Below, in pieces: positions 28,501-34,439 of a DNA stretch of 64,000 bases. Origin of the DNA: Xanthobacter autotrophicus (GTDB lineage Bacteria > Pseudomonadota > Alphaproteobacteria > Rhizobiales > Xanthobacteraceae); assembly GCF_030015065.1 (NCBI RefSeq), contig NZ_JAIVFN010000008.1, positions 1-64,000 of the forward strand. Direction: 5' to 3'. Numbering within the stretch: the first letter of the stretch is position 1; each line of letters starts with the position of its first letter. The position numbers were made by a program, and so were the translations under genes. The notes below the pieces were generated by a model. The model worked only from the letters and a program-made list of their open reading frames with translations, did no database searches and was not told where the DNA came from.

Positions 28501-28746
28501 GAGCTCGACCTCGGCGTCATCAAGGTGGCGCCGCTCTCGGCCAAGCTGCTCCGCTACGCCATCAACGAGATCGACCTGCGCTCCTTCCAGAGCGCCGAGG
28601 GCCTCTCCTACCGCCTCGGCTACGACACCACGGCGCTGACCGCTGCGGAAGGACTGGACCTCGTGAGGGACGTGCTCGATCGCCTGGGCGTCGGCCCCGA
28701 CGGCTGCGAAGCCATAGTGGACACCGACGCGGAGGAGAAAGCGTGA
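19504..28746 (+). CDS. Highly reducing type I polyketide synthase with two terminal condensation-type domains
   Basis: 3080 residues. Order: KS ~20-450 (C195 in DTACSS, H330 in HGTGTP, K364, H369); AT ~565-860 (S657 in GHSFGE; FGWHSP at the specificity site); DH ~925-1215 (H959 in HxxxGxxxxP, D1122); KR structural subdomain ~1240-1450; ER ~1460-1785 (LATGGVGLAA); KR ~1805-2050 (LVTGGLRGFG, Y1958); ACP (S2116 in LGLDSLSS). A degenerate condensation-like domain (~2190-2580; AHRAAAD where HHxxxDG is expected) precedes a complete one (~2620-3075; H2758-H2759-x3-D2763-G). No adenylation or thioesterase domain is present. The full reductive loop predicts an alkyl chain, probably built iteratively, with release onto an amine or alcohol by the last domain (inferred). 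Transporter genes follow. Confidence 0.96.
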   Translation: MDSLDLLDGEARAVGNGLGGEPEAVAVIGIGCRFPGGIASAEGYWSFLLGKRCGIREIPADRWNVYNYYDPDPESAGRSYSKWGGFLSGDVFNFDPAFFDMAPREVMSMDPQQRLLLQVAYEAIEDSGVPLRALQRQRTGVFVGISTSDFSYSQRYRRVATDIFAGTGSAYSIAANRISHRLDLKGPSMALDTACSSALVAVDQAVRHLAMGTCDVAMAGGVNMMLDPGPFVAFSSANMLSATGRIYTFDARADGFVRGEGCGLVMLKPLARAVADGDRIYAVIRGSAVNQDGRTPTLTAPSDAAQTAMLESLVAQTAMDPEDVGYVEAHGTGTPVGDPIEASAIGRVFGAGRVDRPVLVGSFKPNLGHLESASGIAGLIKIVLSTHHGIVPPNLNFERPNPTIPFDALGLSVPVEATPYAGEHDVRLAVVNSFGFGGTNASVAVESWRGGKRTRAEKRARPAPSDGPVFIPLSANGKAGLALWAEELADAVDEGGPLGAVPYETLSTALRTGRDHLTERAAILADTEAQDLPLKLRTLALGADAPANEAIAPYIITGRARPRRLAFTFSGQGGQWWAMARKLLTEDKTYRAFVDTFDEALKPHTGWSVIEEITRDEATTRINDADVTQAAIFTNQVGLYHMWRERGLTPELLVGHSFGEVAATHIAGCIDLDTCARIIYHRGLIPHQSTRRGAMATLGITYDQLAPLLPGDGSVVVAAFNGPTAQTISGMEAPVVALLEEVKRLYPDVTARRLTMDFGWHSPHLDDCEAYFREGLGEISWKPPSFPIVSTVTGVLETCFDTEYWWQNLRQPVNYKKAIDFCLDLGIDAFLELGPHRTVTPLIHGIAQERNASVVAVSSLERQGDDRLVMARSMAGLYVNGVAFDWSETEAGAEEHAKEHLALPRRPWVNERLVQMPLEARQFLFEGNRHPLLGWRETGPEPAWTNEITLKSLKYLADHRPGGDCLFPTVGYVEMMAGALRELFGEAPVELRDFRIYDALSISGDDAVLIRTSYDPVTCRLRISSMKRDTDEDWRLRVEAYGWQHAFTLPPARFDPAIFQGRPAIEREDFYRLTSRHGLDYGPTFQAVDALWLAGPRHAVARLSSTEAARRDGFIAFPGLFDSVLQSGLVVEDVELGLWVPGEPLPEEDSVAGQYKLMLPVGIRKVMVAGPLPPEVICEFFTDPADDTGIYRVYALDGTPLIAVENLKVKTLGALKANATDGGSVVIEETFEAAAAKPDTPARLGRWLVLSGDPAATEPLASALVASGATVETLAPDIFTAMQAEDATRLIEQRLAAPEGLAGIVYAATAGVELGPEAELSTDRLVAAVEEASFGLVTVGQVMDRLRTAAHRPAVVVIGRASRAIPGDAPMATEGLADSALLGLSRTLANECPEFAVRHVDADAAAFSEGMALAQAVLEDSDEAEIILRGTERTVPRLRQGPLGGLAPLRRTIAKDRDEANFSVTMTSPGLIDNVVLRECPYPTPKAGEAVVEVAAVGLNFRDIMAATGILPDEAEGEGAWWRNLGLEFAGTVRAAGEGVTGFKPGDRVMGMGKGFLRRFAAADARFLMHVPDDVALEDAATLPAAFMTAHYSLVDIGRLEADEKVLVHLATGGVGLAAIQVARDIGSEILASAGSDAKRSFLRDLGIEHVMNSRSLEFAEGVRAATGGRGVDVVLNALSGAGIDKGLECLAPFGRFVEIGKRDLAQDKPIGLKSLYYNNTYAVIDLSTIADERPARLSSLLRAVEAKVAQGLYRPIVATRFPVSRAAEAMRMFSKAQHIGKVVLTFDEPAIEVEVDLSQPMRFSGEASYLVTGGLRGFGVAVADFLSRQGAGRLLLCGRNGTPDAESEPVIAAIAARGTQVVPVALDVTDPDAVDALIAAHARSDKPLKGIVHGAAVIQDGFLSQLDAGQISRVIRPKAGGAWSLHRAVTKHGADLDFFVSFSSLAQVIGSPGQANYTAANSVLNGMGSYRRGRGLAGSAAAWGSIAGSGFVARSEALGNYLESIGMKPVPDTEAAASLGTLLRAADENLGFARADWAAISRALARTAGTARVKPLLAQRTGGRSRIQAELLAAPREAWDGMLADLIRGEVAKVLKVSPNDIPADRRLSELGLDSLSSFELKNRIEAHVDVNIPVAKFLQTPTVTGLSGVVAATFEATQKARAASAAALASGDGSAGGTAGGPVFRPLVRQETLLALGAKPMTSPVARAALEVAASRPVDPALGFETLAQALAALALAEDALRLTATAAREIVVGEAPDLEWVTDPSGLAPISQPGPLWRFGVSKAADGALTLHARAHRAAADALSPHLALAALVAAATSAPAPDTPFTAFAAMERPAEGSVVQAGHMAFWKEVLRTPPAALPTPGRTLAPAPAGFGLNRGPVGHFDATLALPGFGALSAPDQEVLLLAALGRALVAGTHLDRVVVECHDPARRDAPAGLIGPVASAVPVLLDQLDATADRLLRRARQRLVAARNHRALDTAAVEALLAERLNTAGAALRQVGFSYLDADGAARAAALGITAPLATFSDPFNELRLDAVADGGGLTLRLALDTAAFPMETGRALLADFAAAVSALAGTPATIGTPTWHGATGTVRRAAAAPPTPAADVPAPAVTGLTPSGERPVPLSVKQHNVLRSLMKPGTNHAYRVFWSIGRAFRIAPRADIDRLRRALKLVEERQESLRTRFVAGDDGQPRALILPCGEPPLVVEEMPGADTAAVQARLSALLDAPLDPFTEAPYRVTVLRGGEDGDVVVAQGHHLIFDGWALGVFVEEVFQAFLGIPLPPPEITVEQYVNEFDRATDPVFMAEREAYVRELYGANPPPLPNFGRKAKGLVPNLDRTQAGPGGEIFAFLNAAGQERVQARARRIGITETSLLNAAVAQAVAVRGGVEDVILNIPAAMRTDRRLTNFVGWVHGSTLLRAPGGAVADLDALGVSLSEQLNRALVYTPFEFCFLDGDLHDDLVARGSYLALFVSGMQTPDRFARGATTSALQRQGKTEELDLGVIKVAPLSAKLLRYAINEIDLRSFQSAEGLSYRLGYDTTALTAAEGLDLVRDVLDRLGVGPDGCEAIVDTDAEEKA

Positions 28747-28801
28747 GAACGGCCCGCAGCGCCGCGCCGGCTGGAGGCCCTCCGACCGAGGAGCGGGGGC
28801 G

Positions 28802-29992
28802 GTGAAGCCGCAGCCCCTGCCCCCCTCCCTCGCCGAGACGGATTATTCCGCAGGCTGGCGCCGTCTCGCCATCGTGCTCTCCCTCGCCGTGCTGGCGGGG
28901 GCGCTGATCGGCTACTGGTACGTGGTGCCGCGCACCGCCGCCTGGCACCGGGTGCAGGCTCGCCCCATGAGCCTCGAGATCAACGGGCCGGGCCTGCTCG
29001 ACGCCATCAACCGCGTGGTGGTGACGAGCCGCATCCAGGGCTTCCTGAAGTCCATCGAGGTGGACCGCAACGATTCCGTCAAGCGCGGGCAGGTGCTGGC
29101 GCGGCTGGAATCCGTGGACCTCATCAACCAGCTCGCCGTCTCCGAGGCGGAGGCCAGCGCCGCCGCCCGCAGCATCAACGAGGCCGAGAGCGAGCGGTCC
29201 CGCGCCCAGGCCGCCTTCGACAAGGCGAAGATCGAGTTCGACCGGCGCACCGTCCTCGCCCGCACCAACGTCATTTCCCCGGCCGAGCTGACCAATGCGG
29301 AAAGCGCCTTCAAGCAGGCCGAGGCGGAGATGGCGCGCGCCGAGGCCGGCATCGAGCGGGCCAGGGCACAGCTTCTGGCCCAGCAGGCCAACGTGAAGGT
29401 GCTGGAGGCCAAGCTCGCCGAGGCCACCATCACCGCCCCTCTCGACGGCGTGGTCATCTCCCGCGAGCGCAATCCCGGCGACCTGCTGCTGCCCGGCGCC
29501 AACCTGATGCAGGTGGTGGAGCTGTCCACCATCATCATTTCCGCTCGCTTCGACGAATCCGCCCGCTCCGCCATCAAGCCGGGCCAGCCGGCGCGCATCC
29601 GCTTCGCCTCCGATCCGTCGCGGCAATGGACCGGGCGGGTACTGCGCCTGTCGCGGCAGGTGGACCAGGAGACCCGCGAGTTCACCGCCGACATCACCCT
29701 CGACGAGTTGCCCGAGGCCTGGGCCATCGGCCAGCGGGCCAACGTGGCGGTGGAGGCGCAGTCGCCGGCGGTGGCCATCGGCGTGCCGGAAGCCTTCGTC
29801 ACCCGCCGCGACGGACGCGCCGGCGTCTGGGTGGCGCAGTCCGGCCGGGCGGCCTGGACCCCCCTCGCCCTCGGCTATACGAGCGGCGCCAACATCGAGG
29901 TGACGCGCGGCCTCAAGGCCGGCGACATCGTACTGGCGCCGGCCGGGCGCTATTCTTTCGAGCCGATCGATCTCGGCGTCGAGGTGCCCTAG
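28802..29992 (+). CDS. HlyD/DevB-family membrane fusion protein
   Basis: 396 residues. There is one N-terminal membrane segment (residues ~22-40), then a lipoyl-type half, a long coiled-coil hairpin (residues ~105-205, rich in Ala/Glu/Arg), the second lipoyl half (ITAPLDGVVISRERNPGD) and a beta-barrel region. It bridges an inner-membrane ABC exporter to the outer membrane. The start is GTG 28802 behind GAGGAGCGGG, 55 bp after the synthase. With the next two genes it makes a DevBCA/MacAB-like exporter, probably for the synthase product. Confidence 0.9.
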   Translation: MKPQPLPPSLAETDYSAGWRRLAIVLSLAVLAGALIGYWYVVPRTAAWHRVQARPMSLEINGPGLLDAINRVVVTSRIQGFLKSIEVDRNDSVKRGQVLARLESVDLINQLAVSEAEASAAARSINEAESERSRAQAAFDKAKIEFDRRTVLARTNVISPAELTNAESAFKQAEAEMARAEAGIERARAQLLAQQANVKVLEAKLAEATITAPLDGVVISRERNPGDLLLPGANLMQVVELSTIIISARFDESARSAIKPGQPARIRFASDPSRQWTGRVLRLSRQVDQETREFTADITLDELPEAWAIGQRANVAVEAQSPAVAIGVPEAFVTRRDGRAGVWVAQSGRAAWTPLALGYTSGANIEVTRGLKAGDIVLAPAGRYSFEPIDLGVEVP

Positions 29993-30040
29993 AGCACGGG
30001 CCGATCTGCTTGCATCGCAAGCTGAGCGGCGCGTGCTTCA
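29991..30040. repeat. Dispersed palindromic repeat, copy E
   Basis: AGAGCACGGGCCGATCTGCT, TGCATCGCAAGCTGAGCGG and CGCGTGCTTC match copy A with a few changes. It lies inside the exporter operon, between the fusion-protein and permease genes, so its hairpin would be in the transcript. Confidence 0.7.
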
Positions 30041-30063
30041 GGCGGAGTGCGGAGGCTGAGGCG

Positions 30064-31209
30064 ATGAACATCGCCGTCAAGGACATGCGGTTCTCGATGC
30101 TGCGCTTCGCCCTCACGGCGGTGGGCATCGGACTGCTGCTTGGCGCCACCATGGGCATGATCGGCCTTTATCGCGGCATCGTCCACGAGGCCCTGCTCAT
30201 CATCAACGACATCGGCGCCGACCTGTGGGTGGTGGAGGGCGGGCGCTCCGGCCCCTTCGCCGAGACCTCCGCGGTGCCTTCCAGCCTCGACCGCCGGGTG
30301 GAGGGCGTGCCGGGGGTCGCCTCGACCCGCCGCTTCATCCAGTACAACCAGCAATATATTATCGACGGCAAGAGCGTGCGCCTCGCCGTCACCGGCGTCG
30401 ACTACCCCAAGGATTCCGGCAGCTGGATCCCGCTCATCGACGGCCGGCTGTTCCGCTCCACCCGCTACGAGGCCATCGCCGACCAGTCCACCGGCCTCTT
30501 GGTGGGCGACGTGGTTCGCCTCGGCCATGACGACTACACCGTGGTGGGCCTCACCAAGGGACAGGTGGACATGGGCGGCGACGGCATGTTCTTCGTCACC
30601 ATTCCGGACTCGCAGGCCATCAACCGGGTGCTGCCCTCCGAGGCGATCCTGCTGAACCGCCTTGCCAAGGGGCGCTCGCGCATGGGCCTCGGCGACGGCG
30701 GCGCGCTGGCGGCGGTGATGGTGGAGCTGAAGCCCAATGCCGACCCCGAGGTGGTGAAGGCGCAGATGAAGGCCTGGGGCGATGTGGAGGTGCTGACGCA
30801 GGAGGAGGAGCGCTCCATGCTGCTCGACGGGCGGCTGTGGCGGCTTCGGGTGCAGATCCTCGCCTTCACCGCCATGACCCTGCTGGTGGCGGGCTCCATC
30901 ATCGCGCTCACGATCTACATGCTGACACTGGAGAAGATCAACCAGATCGCGCTCTTGAAGCTCATCGGCGCCCGCGACCGGGTCATCATCGGCCTGATCG
31001 TGCAGCAGGCCCTGTGGATCGCCGCGCTGGGCTTCTCGGTGGCCCTGTTCATCTCCTTCACGCTCTATCCGCACTTTCCCCGCACCGTGCTGCTGGTGCC
31101 GGAGGACCTCGCCGGCATCGGCGTGGCGCTTCTGGTGATCAGCCTCGGCGCGAGCTGGTTCGCGATCCGGCGGGCGATGCAGGTCCGGGCGCAGGAGGTC
31201 TTGGCGTGA
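30064..31209 (+). CDS. DevC-like ABC transporter permease (FtsX/MacB type)
   Basis: 381 residues. An N-terminal membrane helix (residues ~10-35) is followed by a periplasmic domain of ~230 residues, then three C-terminal membrane helices, the FtsX/MacB-type topology. The motif EKINQIALLKLIGARDRVI is the usual coupling segment before a membrane helix. DevC-type permeases pair with a DevA ATPase and a DevB fusion protein; the cyanobacterial set exports heterocyst glycolipids. GGAGGC precedes the ATG. The stop overlaps the GTG start of the ATPase gene. Confidence 0.9.
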   Translation: MNIAVKDMRFSMLRFALTAVGIGLLLGATMGMIGLYRGIVHEALLIINDIGADLWVVEGGRSGPFAETSAVPSSLDRRVEGVPGVASTRRFIQYNQQYIIDGKSVRLAVTGVDYPKDSGSWIPLIDGRLFRSTRYEAIADQSTGLLVGDVVRLGHDDYTVVGLTKGQVDMGGDGMFFVTIPDSQAINRVLPSEAILLNRLAKGRSRMGLGDGGALAAVMVELKPNADPEVVKAQMKAWGDVEVLTQEEERSMLLDGRLWRLRVQILAFTAMTLLVAGSIIALTIYMLTLEKINQIALLKLIGARDRVIIGLIVQQALWIAALGFSVALFISFTLYPHFPRTVLLVPEDLAGIGVALLVISLGASWFAIRRAMQVRAQEVLA

Positions 31210-31946
31210 CCGCGCAATTCTGGCCCAGCCATGTGGTGATGGAGGTGCGGGGCGCCAGCAAGACCTATCTGTCCGGCGCCAACGAGGTCAAGGCGCTCAC
31301 CGACATGACGCTGGCGCTGAAGTCCGGCGAGCTCACCGGCATCGTCGGCCCCTCCGGCTCGGGCAAGACCACCTTCCTGATGATCGCCGGCCTGCTCGAG
31401 CCGCCGACCACCGGCACCGTCCACTTCCGCGACCAGCCCATCGCCAACGCCTCGACCCGCCTCAACAACCTGCGCGACTTCCGCCGCACCCATGTGGGCT
31501 TCATCTTCCAGAAGGCGAACCTGATCCCCTTCCTCACCGCCGTGGAGAACGTGCAGATCGCCCTCGAGATCAACGACGTTCGGCCGAAGCAGGCGAAGGC
31601 GCGGGCGCGGGAGCTGCTGGCCCAGTTCGGCCTCGACCACCGCGAGAACAATTACCCTTCCCAATTGTCCGGCGGCGAGCAGCAGCGCGTGTCCATCGCG
31701 CGGGCGCTGGCCAACGACCCGGTGCTGCTGCTGGCGGACGAGCCCACGGCGGCGCTGGACGGCTCGCGCGGGCGGCAGGTGATGGAGGTGTTCCGCACCC
31801 TGGCCGACGTGCACCGGGTGGCGGTGTGCGTGGTCACCCACGATCCGCGCTGGTCGGACATCTTCGACCGCATCGTGGAGATGAGCGACGGCCGCGTGGT
31901 CGAGGTGCGCCCCGGCGGCGCCATGAAAGCCCGGCTGCAGATCTGA
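31206..31946 (+). CDS. DevA-like ABC transporter ATPase
   Basis: 246 residues. Walker A is GPSGSGKTT, the signature is LSGGEQQR, and Walker B is LLLADEPTAALD. A Q-loop lies in FIFQKANLIPFLTA. It belongs to the MacB/LolD/DevA group. The start is GTG 31206 in a GTGA overlap with the permease stop, so it is the last gene of the polyketide export operon. The next gene is on the opposite strand. Confidence 0.93.
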   Translation: MTAQFWPSHVVMEVRGASKTYLSGANEVKALTDMTLALKSGELTGIVGPSGSGKTTFLMIAGLLEPPTTGTVHFRDQPIANASTRLNNLRDFRRTHVGFIFQKANLIPFLTAVENVQIALEINDVRPKQAKARARELLAQFGLDHRENNYPSQLSGGEQQRVSIARALANDPVLLLADEPTAALDGSRGRQVMEVFRTLADVHRVAVCVVTHDPRWSDIFDRIVEMSDGRVVEVRPGGAMKARLQI

Positions 31947-32011
31947 AGTCGCCGCCGATCAAGCGAATCCGGCTCGAAGGCCGGCGCCCCGCCCGCGGGC
32001 CGCCGCGACGC

Positions 32012-32599
32012 TCACACCACCGGCGGCAGGCGCTCGGCGGCGGTCTCCAGCGTGCCGTCCGGGGCGAGATAGTCGATGAGGCTCAAGGTGCGCTCCCCGG
32101 TGCCCGCCAGCTTGGCGATGATGGCGCGCAGCGCCTTGAAGTCGCTCGCGGAGAGCGGCTCGAACAGGGCGTCGTTGGCCGGCACCTGAACCCGTGTCAG
32201 CTCGGCGAGGCGGCGGTCGGCCTCCCCGGTCACGGCCAGCACCACGCGGCGGCGGTCGTCCGGGTTCGGCGTCTTGGTGACGAGGCCGGCCTGGACCAGC
32301 TTGTTGACCTCGATGGTCACGAACGCCCCCGACAGATGCAGGTGCTCGGCCAGCGCGTTGACCCCCAGATCCGGCGCGCTGCGGCTGAGCCGCGCGATGG
32401 AGTTGAGGATCGTATATTGCGTCCCCGACAGGCCGATGAGGCCGCCCAGCCGGTTGCGCACCTCCTGGATGGCGGCGGCGAACGCCAGCATGTTGTGCAC
32501 CAGCTCGCGGAATTCGAGGTCCGATCCGTTCACCAGCAGGGCCGCACGCGAGGCGGTCAAAGGCAGTCGCCTGCGGACGTTGGGCGTCGATTGCGGCAT
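32012..32599 (-). CDS. MarR-family transcriptional regulator
   Basis: 195 residues with a MarR winged helix (GLSGTQYTILNSIARL, VNALAEHLHLSGAFVTIEVN, wing PNPDDRRRVVLAVT). The start at 32599 (MPQSTPNV) gives a normal family length. It is divergent from a broken flavin reductase gene with a TTTGTTACAAA dyad in between. A MarR gene beside a 4-hydroxyphenylacetate hydroxylase locus is a common layout, so it probably regulated that locus (now wrecked) and need not control the polyketide genes. It converges with the exporter operon 65 bp away. Confidence 0.88.
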   Translation of the reverse strand: MPQSTPNVRRRLPLTASRAALLVNGSDLEFRELVHNMLAFAAAIQEVRNRLGGLIGLSGTQYTILNSIARLSRSAPDLGVNALAEHLHLSGAFVTIEVNKLVQAGLVTKTPNPDDRRRVVLAVTGEADRRLAELTRVQVPANDALFEPLSASDFKALRAIIAKLAGTGERTLSLIDYLAPDGTLETAAERLPPVV

Positions 32600-32745
32600 G
32601 CGGGCGCTCCCTGATCGTGCCGGCGGCGGGCGCGATGCCGGCCAGCAGGCCATGGCCCGGACCCGCCTTCCGCCGACACGGACATATCCTGATCGCGCTT
32701 CATAGGCGGCAAGGGCCCAAACGTCCATCGCCTCCCCATAATAGC

Positions 32746-32756
32746 TTTGTTACAAA
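32746..32756. promoter_or_regulatory. Operator-like dyad for the MarR-type regulator
   Basis: TTTGTTACAAA is an odd-length perfect dyad, 24 bp before the ATG of the broken flavin reductase and 147 bp from the regulator start. An AT-rich patch (TCTAATTAAG) follows. Assignment to the MarR protein is inferred from position. Confidence 0.45.
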
Positions 32757-32779
32757 TCTAATTAAGCGGACATCGCCCC

Positions 32780-32926
32780 ATGTCGGCCAACACGACAGAC
32801 GCCTTCGACACGCCCGCTTTCCAGCGCACCCTCGGCGTCTTCGCCACCGGCGTCGCCATCGTCGCCGCCGAGGGCGGTGACGGCACTGCCGGACGCTACC
32901 GCAGTCTTGCGGCCGCAGCGTCCTGA
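32780..32926 (+). pseudogene. hpaC: 5' fragment of an HpaC-type flavin reductase
   Basis: MSANTTDAFDTPAFQRTLGV, then FATGVAIVAAEGGDG, is the typical start of a flavin reductase domain of HpaC-type two-component monooxygenases. Homology ends after ~35 of the usual ~160 residues, and the frame closes at 32926. A GGACGCT/AGCGTCC inverted pair (32891-32923) marks the break, directly followed by the hydroxylase fragment. Confidence 0.65.
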
Positions 32927-33100
32927 CCCAGCAGCTCTACGGCAAGTTCATCACCAGCCTGCGGGAGCTGGCCGGCGGCGGCACGATCATGCTGCCGTCC
33001 TCGGTGCATGACTTCGAAAATCCGGAGCTGGCCGCCCTCATCGGCAAGACCCAGCAGTCCCCCGCCGCCGGCGCGCTGGATGAGGAGAACAAGAGCGGCT
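32923..33100 (+). pseudogene. hpaB: 3' fragment of an HpaB-type 4-hydroxyphenylacetate 3-monooxygenase
   Basis: The frame reads LTQQLYGKFITSLRELAGGG, then TIMLPSSVHDFENPELAALI, GKTQQSPAAGALDEE. This matches the C-terminal flavin-hydroxylase region (AGGG.IMLPSS.ADFENPE...) of HpaB-like enzymes. The first ~380 and last ~40-60 residues are missing. It is joined to a transposase fragment. With the flavin reductase fragment it represents a collapsed hpaBC-type locus. Confidence 0.55.
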
Positions 33101-33560
33101 CGCGCACGCGCCTGCCCAGCGCATCCATGACAAGGGCCAGCAGCACATGCCGGGGGAAGAGGCCTGGGTAGTGGGCGAGTGGCGGTCTTCGGGCGAGCGC
33201 AAATACTATCTCTCCAACCTGCCGGCCGGAGCCTCTCTCACCAAGCTCGCCACCGCCATCAAGGCGCGCTGGGTCTGCGAGCAGGCCCATCAGCAGATGA
33301 AGGAGGAACTGGGCCTCGACCACTTCGAGGGCCGGTCCTGGCGCGGCCTCCACCGCCATGCCCTGATGACCATGATCGCCTATGCCTTCCTCCAGCACCG
33401 GCGCCTGGAACAGGCCACCGGAGAAAAAAGCCTGCGACGGGGACCGCCGAGACCGACCCTGCCTCAGGTCCGCAGAGCCGTCGTCAGGGCACTCTCCTCG
33501 GCATCACCTGCACAAACATGCCCCCACTGCCGAATGACTATCGGGCGGCCACCAATCTGA
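33090..33560 (+). pseudogene. C-terminal remnant of an IS701-family transposase
   Basis: The frame ERLAHAPAQRIHDKGQQHMP, EEAWVVGEWRSSGERKYYLS, KARWVCEQAHQQMKEELGLD, GRSWRGLHRHALMTMIAYAF is the C-terminal third of IS701-type transposases, ending with a CPHC pair. The N-terminal two thirds, including two of the catalytic acidic residues, are gone. No start fits the fragment. Confidence 0.75.
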
Positions 33561-33901
33561 TTCTGCCAAAGTAGTGGTAGGCGCTGGTGACGGCGGCGAG
33601 ATCGCCGCCGGCGACGGCGTCGATGCGCGACCGGGCGAGGTCCTCGGCGGGACCGGCGACAGCTGCCGTGGCGCAGAAGGCGGCGAGGACCAGCGGGGCG
33701 GCTCCTCTCGTGGAAGGGATGCGAGGGAGACGCGCCGCCGCCGCGCTTTATTCCCTCGCCCCGCGCTTTTTTCCGCACCCGTCCAGGAGCCGCCTTTGCG
33801 GATCGCTCCGGGCGCGCCGGAAAGATTCGTGCCGCTTTGGAATAAAGGCCGCCCGGCGGAGTCCCCCTCCTGAAGGCGCCGTTACACCGGAGGAGACCGT
33901 C
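33561..33901. other. Intergenic region after the IS remnant
   Basis: About 340 bp. The minus strand at 33575-33710 reads like the beginning of an exported protein (GAAPLVLAAFCATAAVAGPA, EDLARSRIDAVAGGDLAAVT), but no start codon precedes it before an in-frame stop, so it is at most a broken gene fused to the IS edge. The plus strand from 33880 holds GGAGGAGACC, the ribosome site of the next gene. Confidence 0.4.
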
Positions 33902-34429
33902 ATGCGCATTCGCGCTCCATCCCTCGCCATCGGCCTGATCGCCCTTGCCGCGGCGTGCACCGCGGGGACCGCCGCCACGCAGGCACAAGATGCCGCTCCG
34001 GTCGGCTCGGCAACCGCCCGGCCCATCGACGAAGCGCCGTTCCTCGCCGAGAACGCGGCGGCGATGGACAAGATGATGGCGGACATGGACGTCGCCCCGA
34101 CGGGCGATGTCGATGTCGATTTCGCCGCGATGATGATCCCGCACCACCAGGGCGCCGTGGACATGGCGGTCGCCTATCTGCGCTACGGCCGGAACGAGCA
34201 ACTGCGGCGCCTCGCGCAGGAGATCGTGGTCGAGCAGCAGCAGGAGATCGCTGCCATGCGCCTCGCCCTCGGCCAGCCTTTGCCGCCCTCCGCACCGGCG
34301 CCGACCCAGCCCGGGCCTGCGGCAACCGCCGGTTCGGCGGGTGCCGCAGGCCCCGTCCACGATCATTCCGCCCACGGCGGCATGTCCCACGGCGGCATGT
34401 CCCCAGCCATCCCGATGTCGATGAAATAG
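33902..34429 (+). CDS. DUF305 family exported protein
   Basis: 175 residues. A signal peptide (hydrophobic residues 7-25, ending ATQAQ) precedes a DUF305 domain with the hallmark MMIPHHQGAVDMAVAYLRYG at residues ~78-97 and a VEQQQEIAAMR helix. A Gly/His/Met-rich tail (HDHSAHGGMSHGGMS) could bind metal such as copper. The family resembles ferritin-like four-helix bundles; its function is not established. It lies 10 bp upstream of the beta-propeller gene, as is common for DUF305 proteins next to YVTN propellers. Confidence 0.88.
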   Translation: MRIRAPSLAIGLIALAAACTAGTAATQAQDAAPVGSATARPIDEAPFLAENAAAMDKMMADMDVAPTGDVDVDFAAMMIPHHQGAVDMAVAYLRYGRNEQLRRLAQEIVVEQQQEIAAMRLALGQPLPPSAPAPTQPGPAATAGSAGAAGPVHDHSAHGGMSHGGMSPAIPMSMK

Positions 34430-34439
34430 GAGCCCACCG

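Noticed and set aside
19504-28746. Calling the synthase a hybrid PKS-NRPS
   Set aside because: No adenylation or second carrier domain follows the condensation domains, so an amino acid is not activated by this protein.
32012-32599. MarR-type gene as the regulator of the polyketide/exporter operon
   Set aside because: It converges with that operon and is divergent from hpaC/hpaB fragments with an operator-like dyad between, so the broken catabolic locus is the better original target.
32891-32923. GGACGCT/AGCGTCC inverted repeat as an integron attC or IS end
   Set aside because: Too short and lacking the core sites of attC; no matching partner end was found. It may only mark the deletion junction.
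33575-33710. Possible exported NTF2-like protein on the minus strand
   Set aside because: The reading looks protein-like, but no start codon occurs before an in-frame stop; at most a relic.
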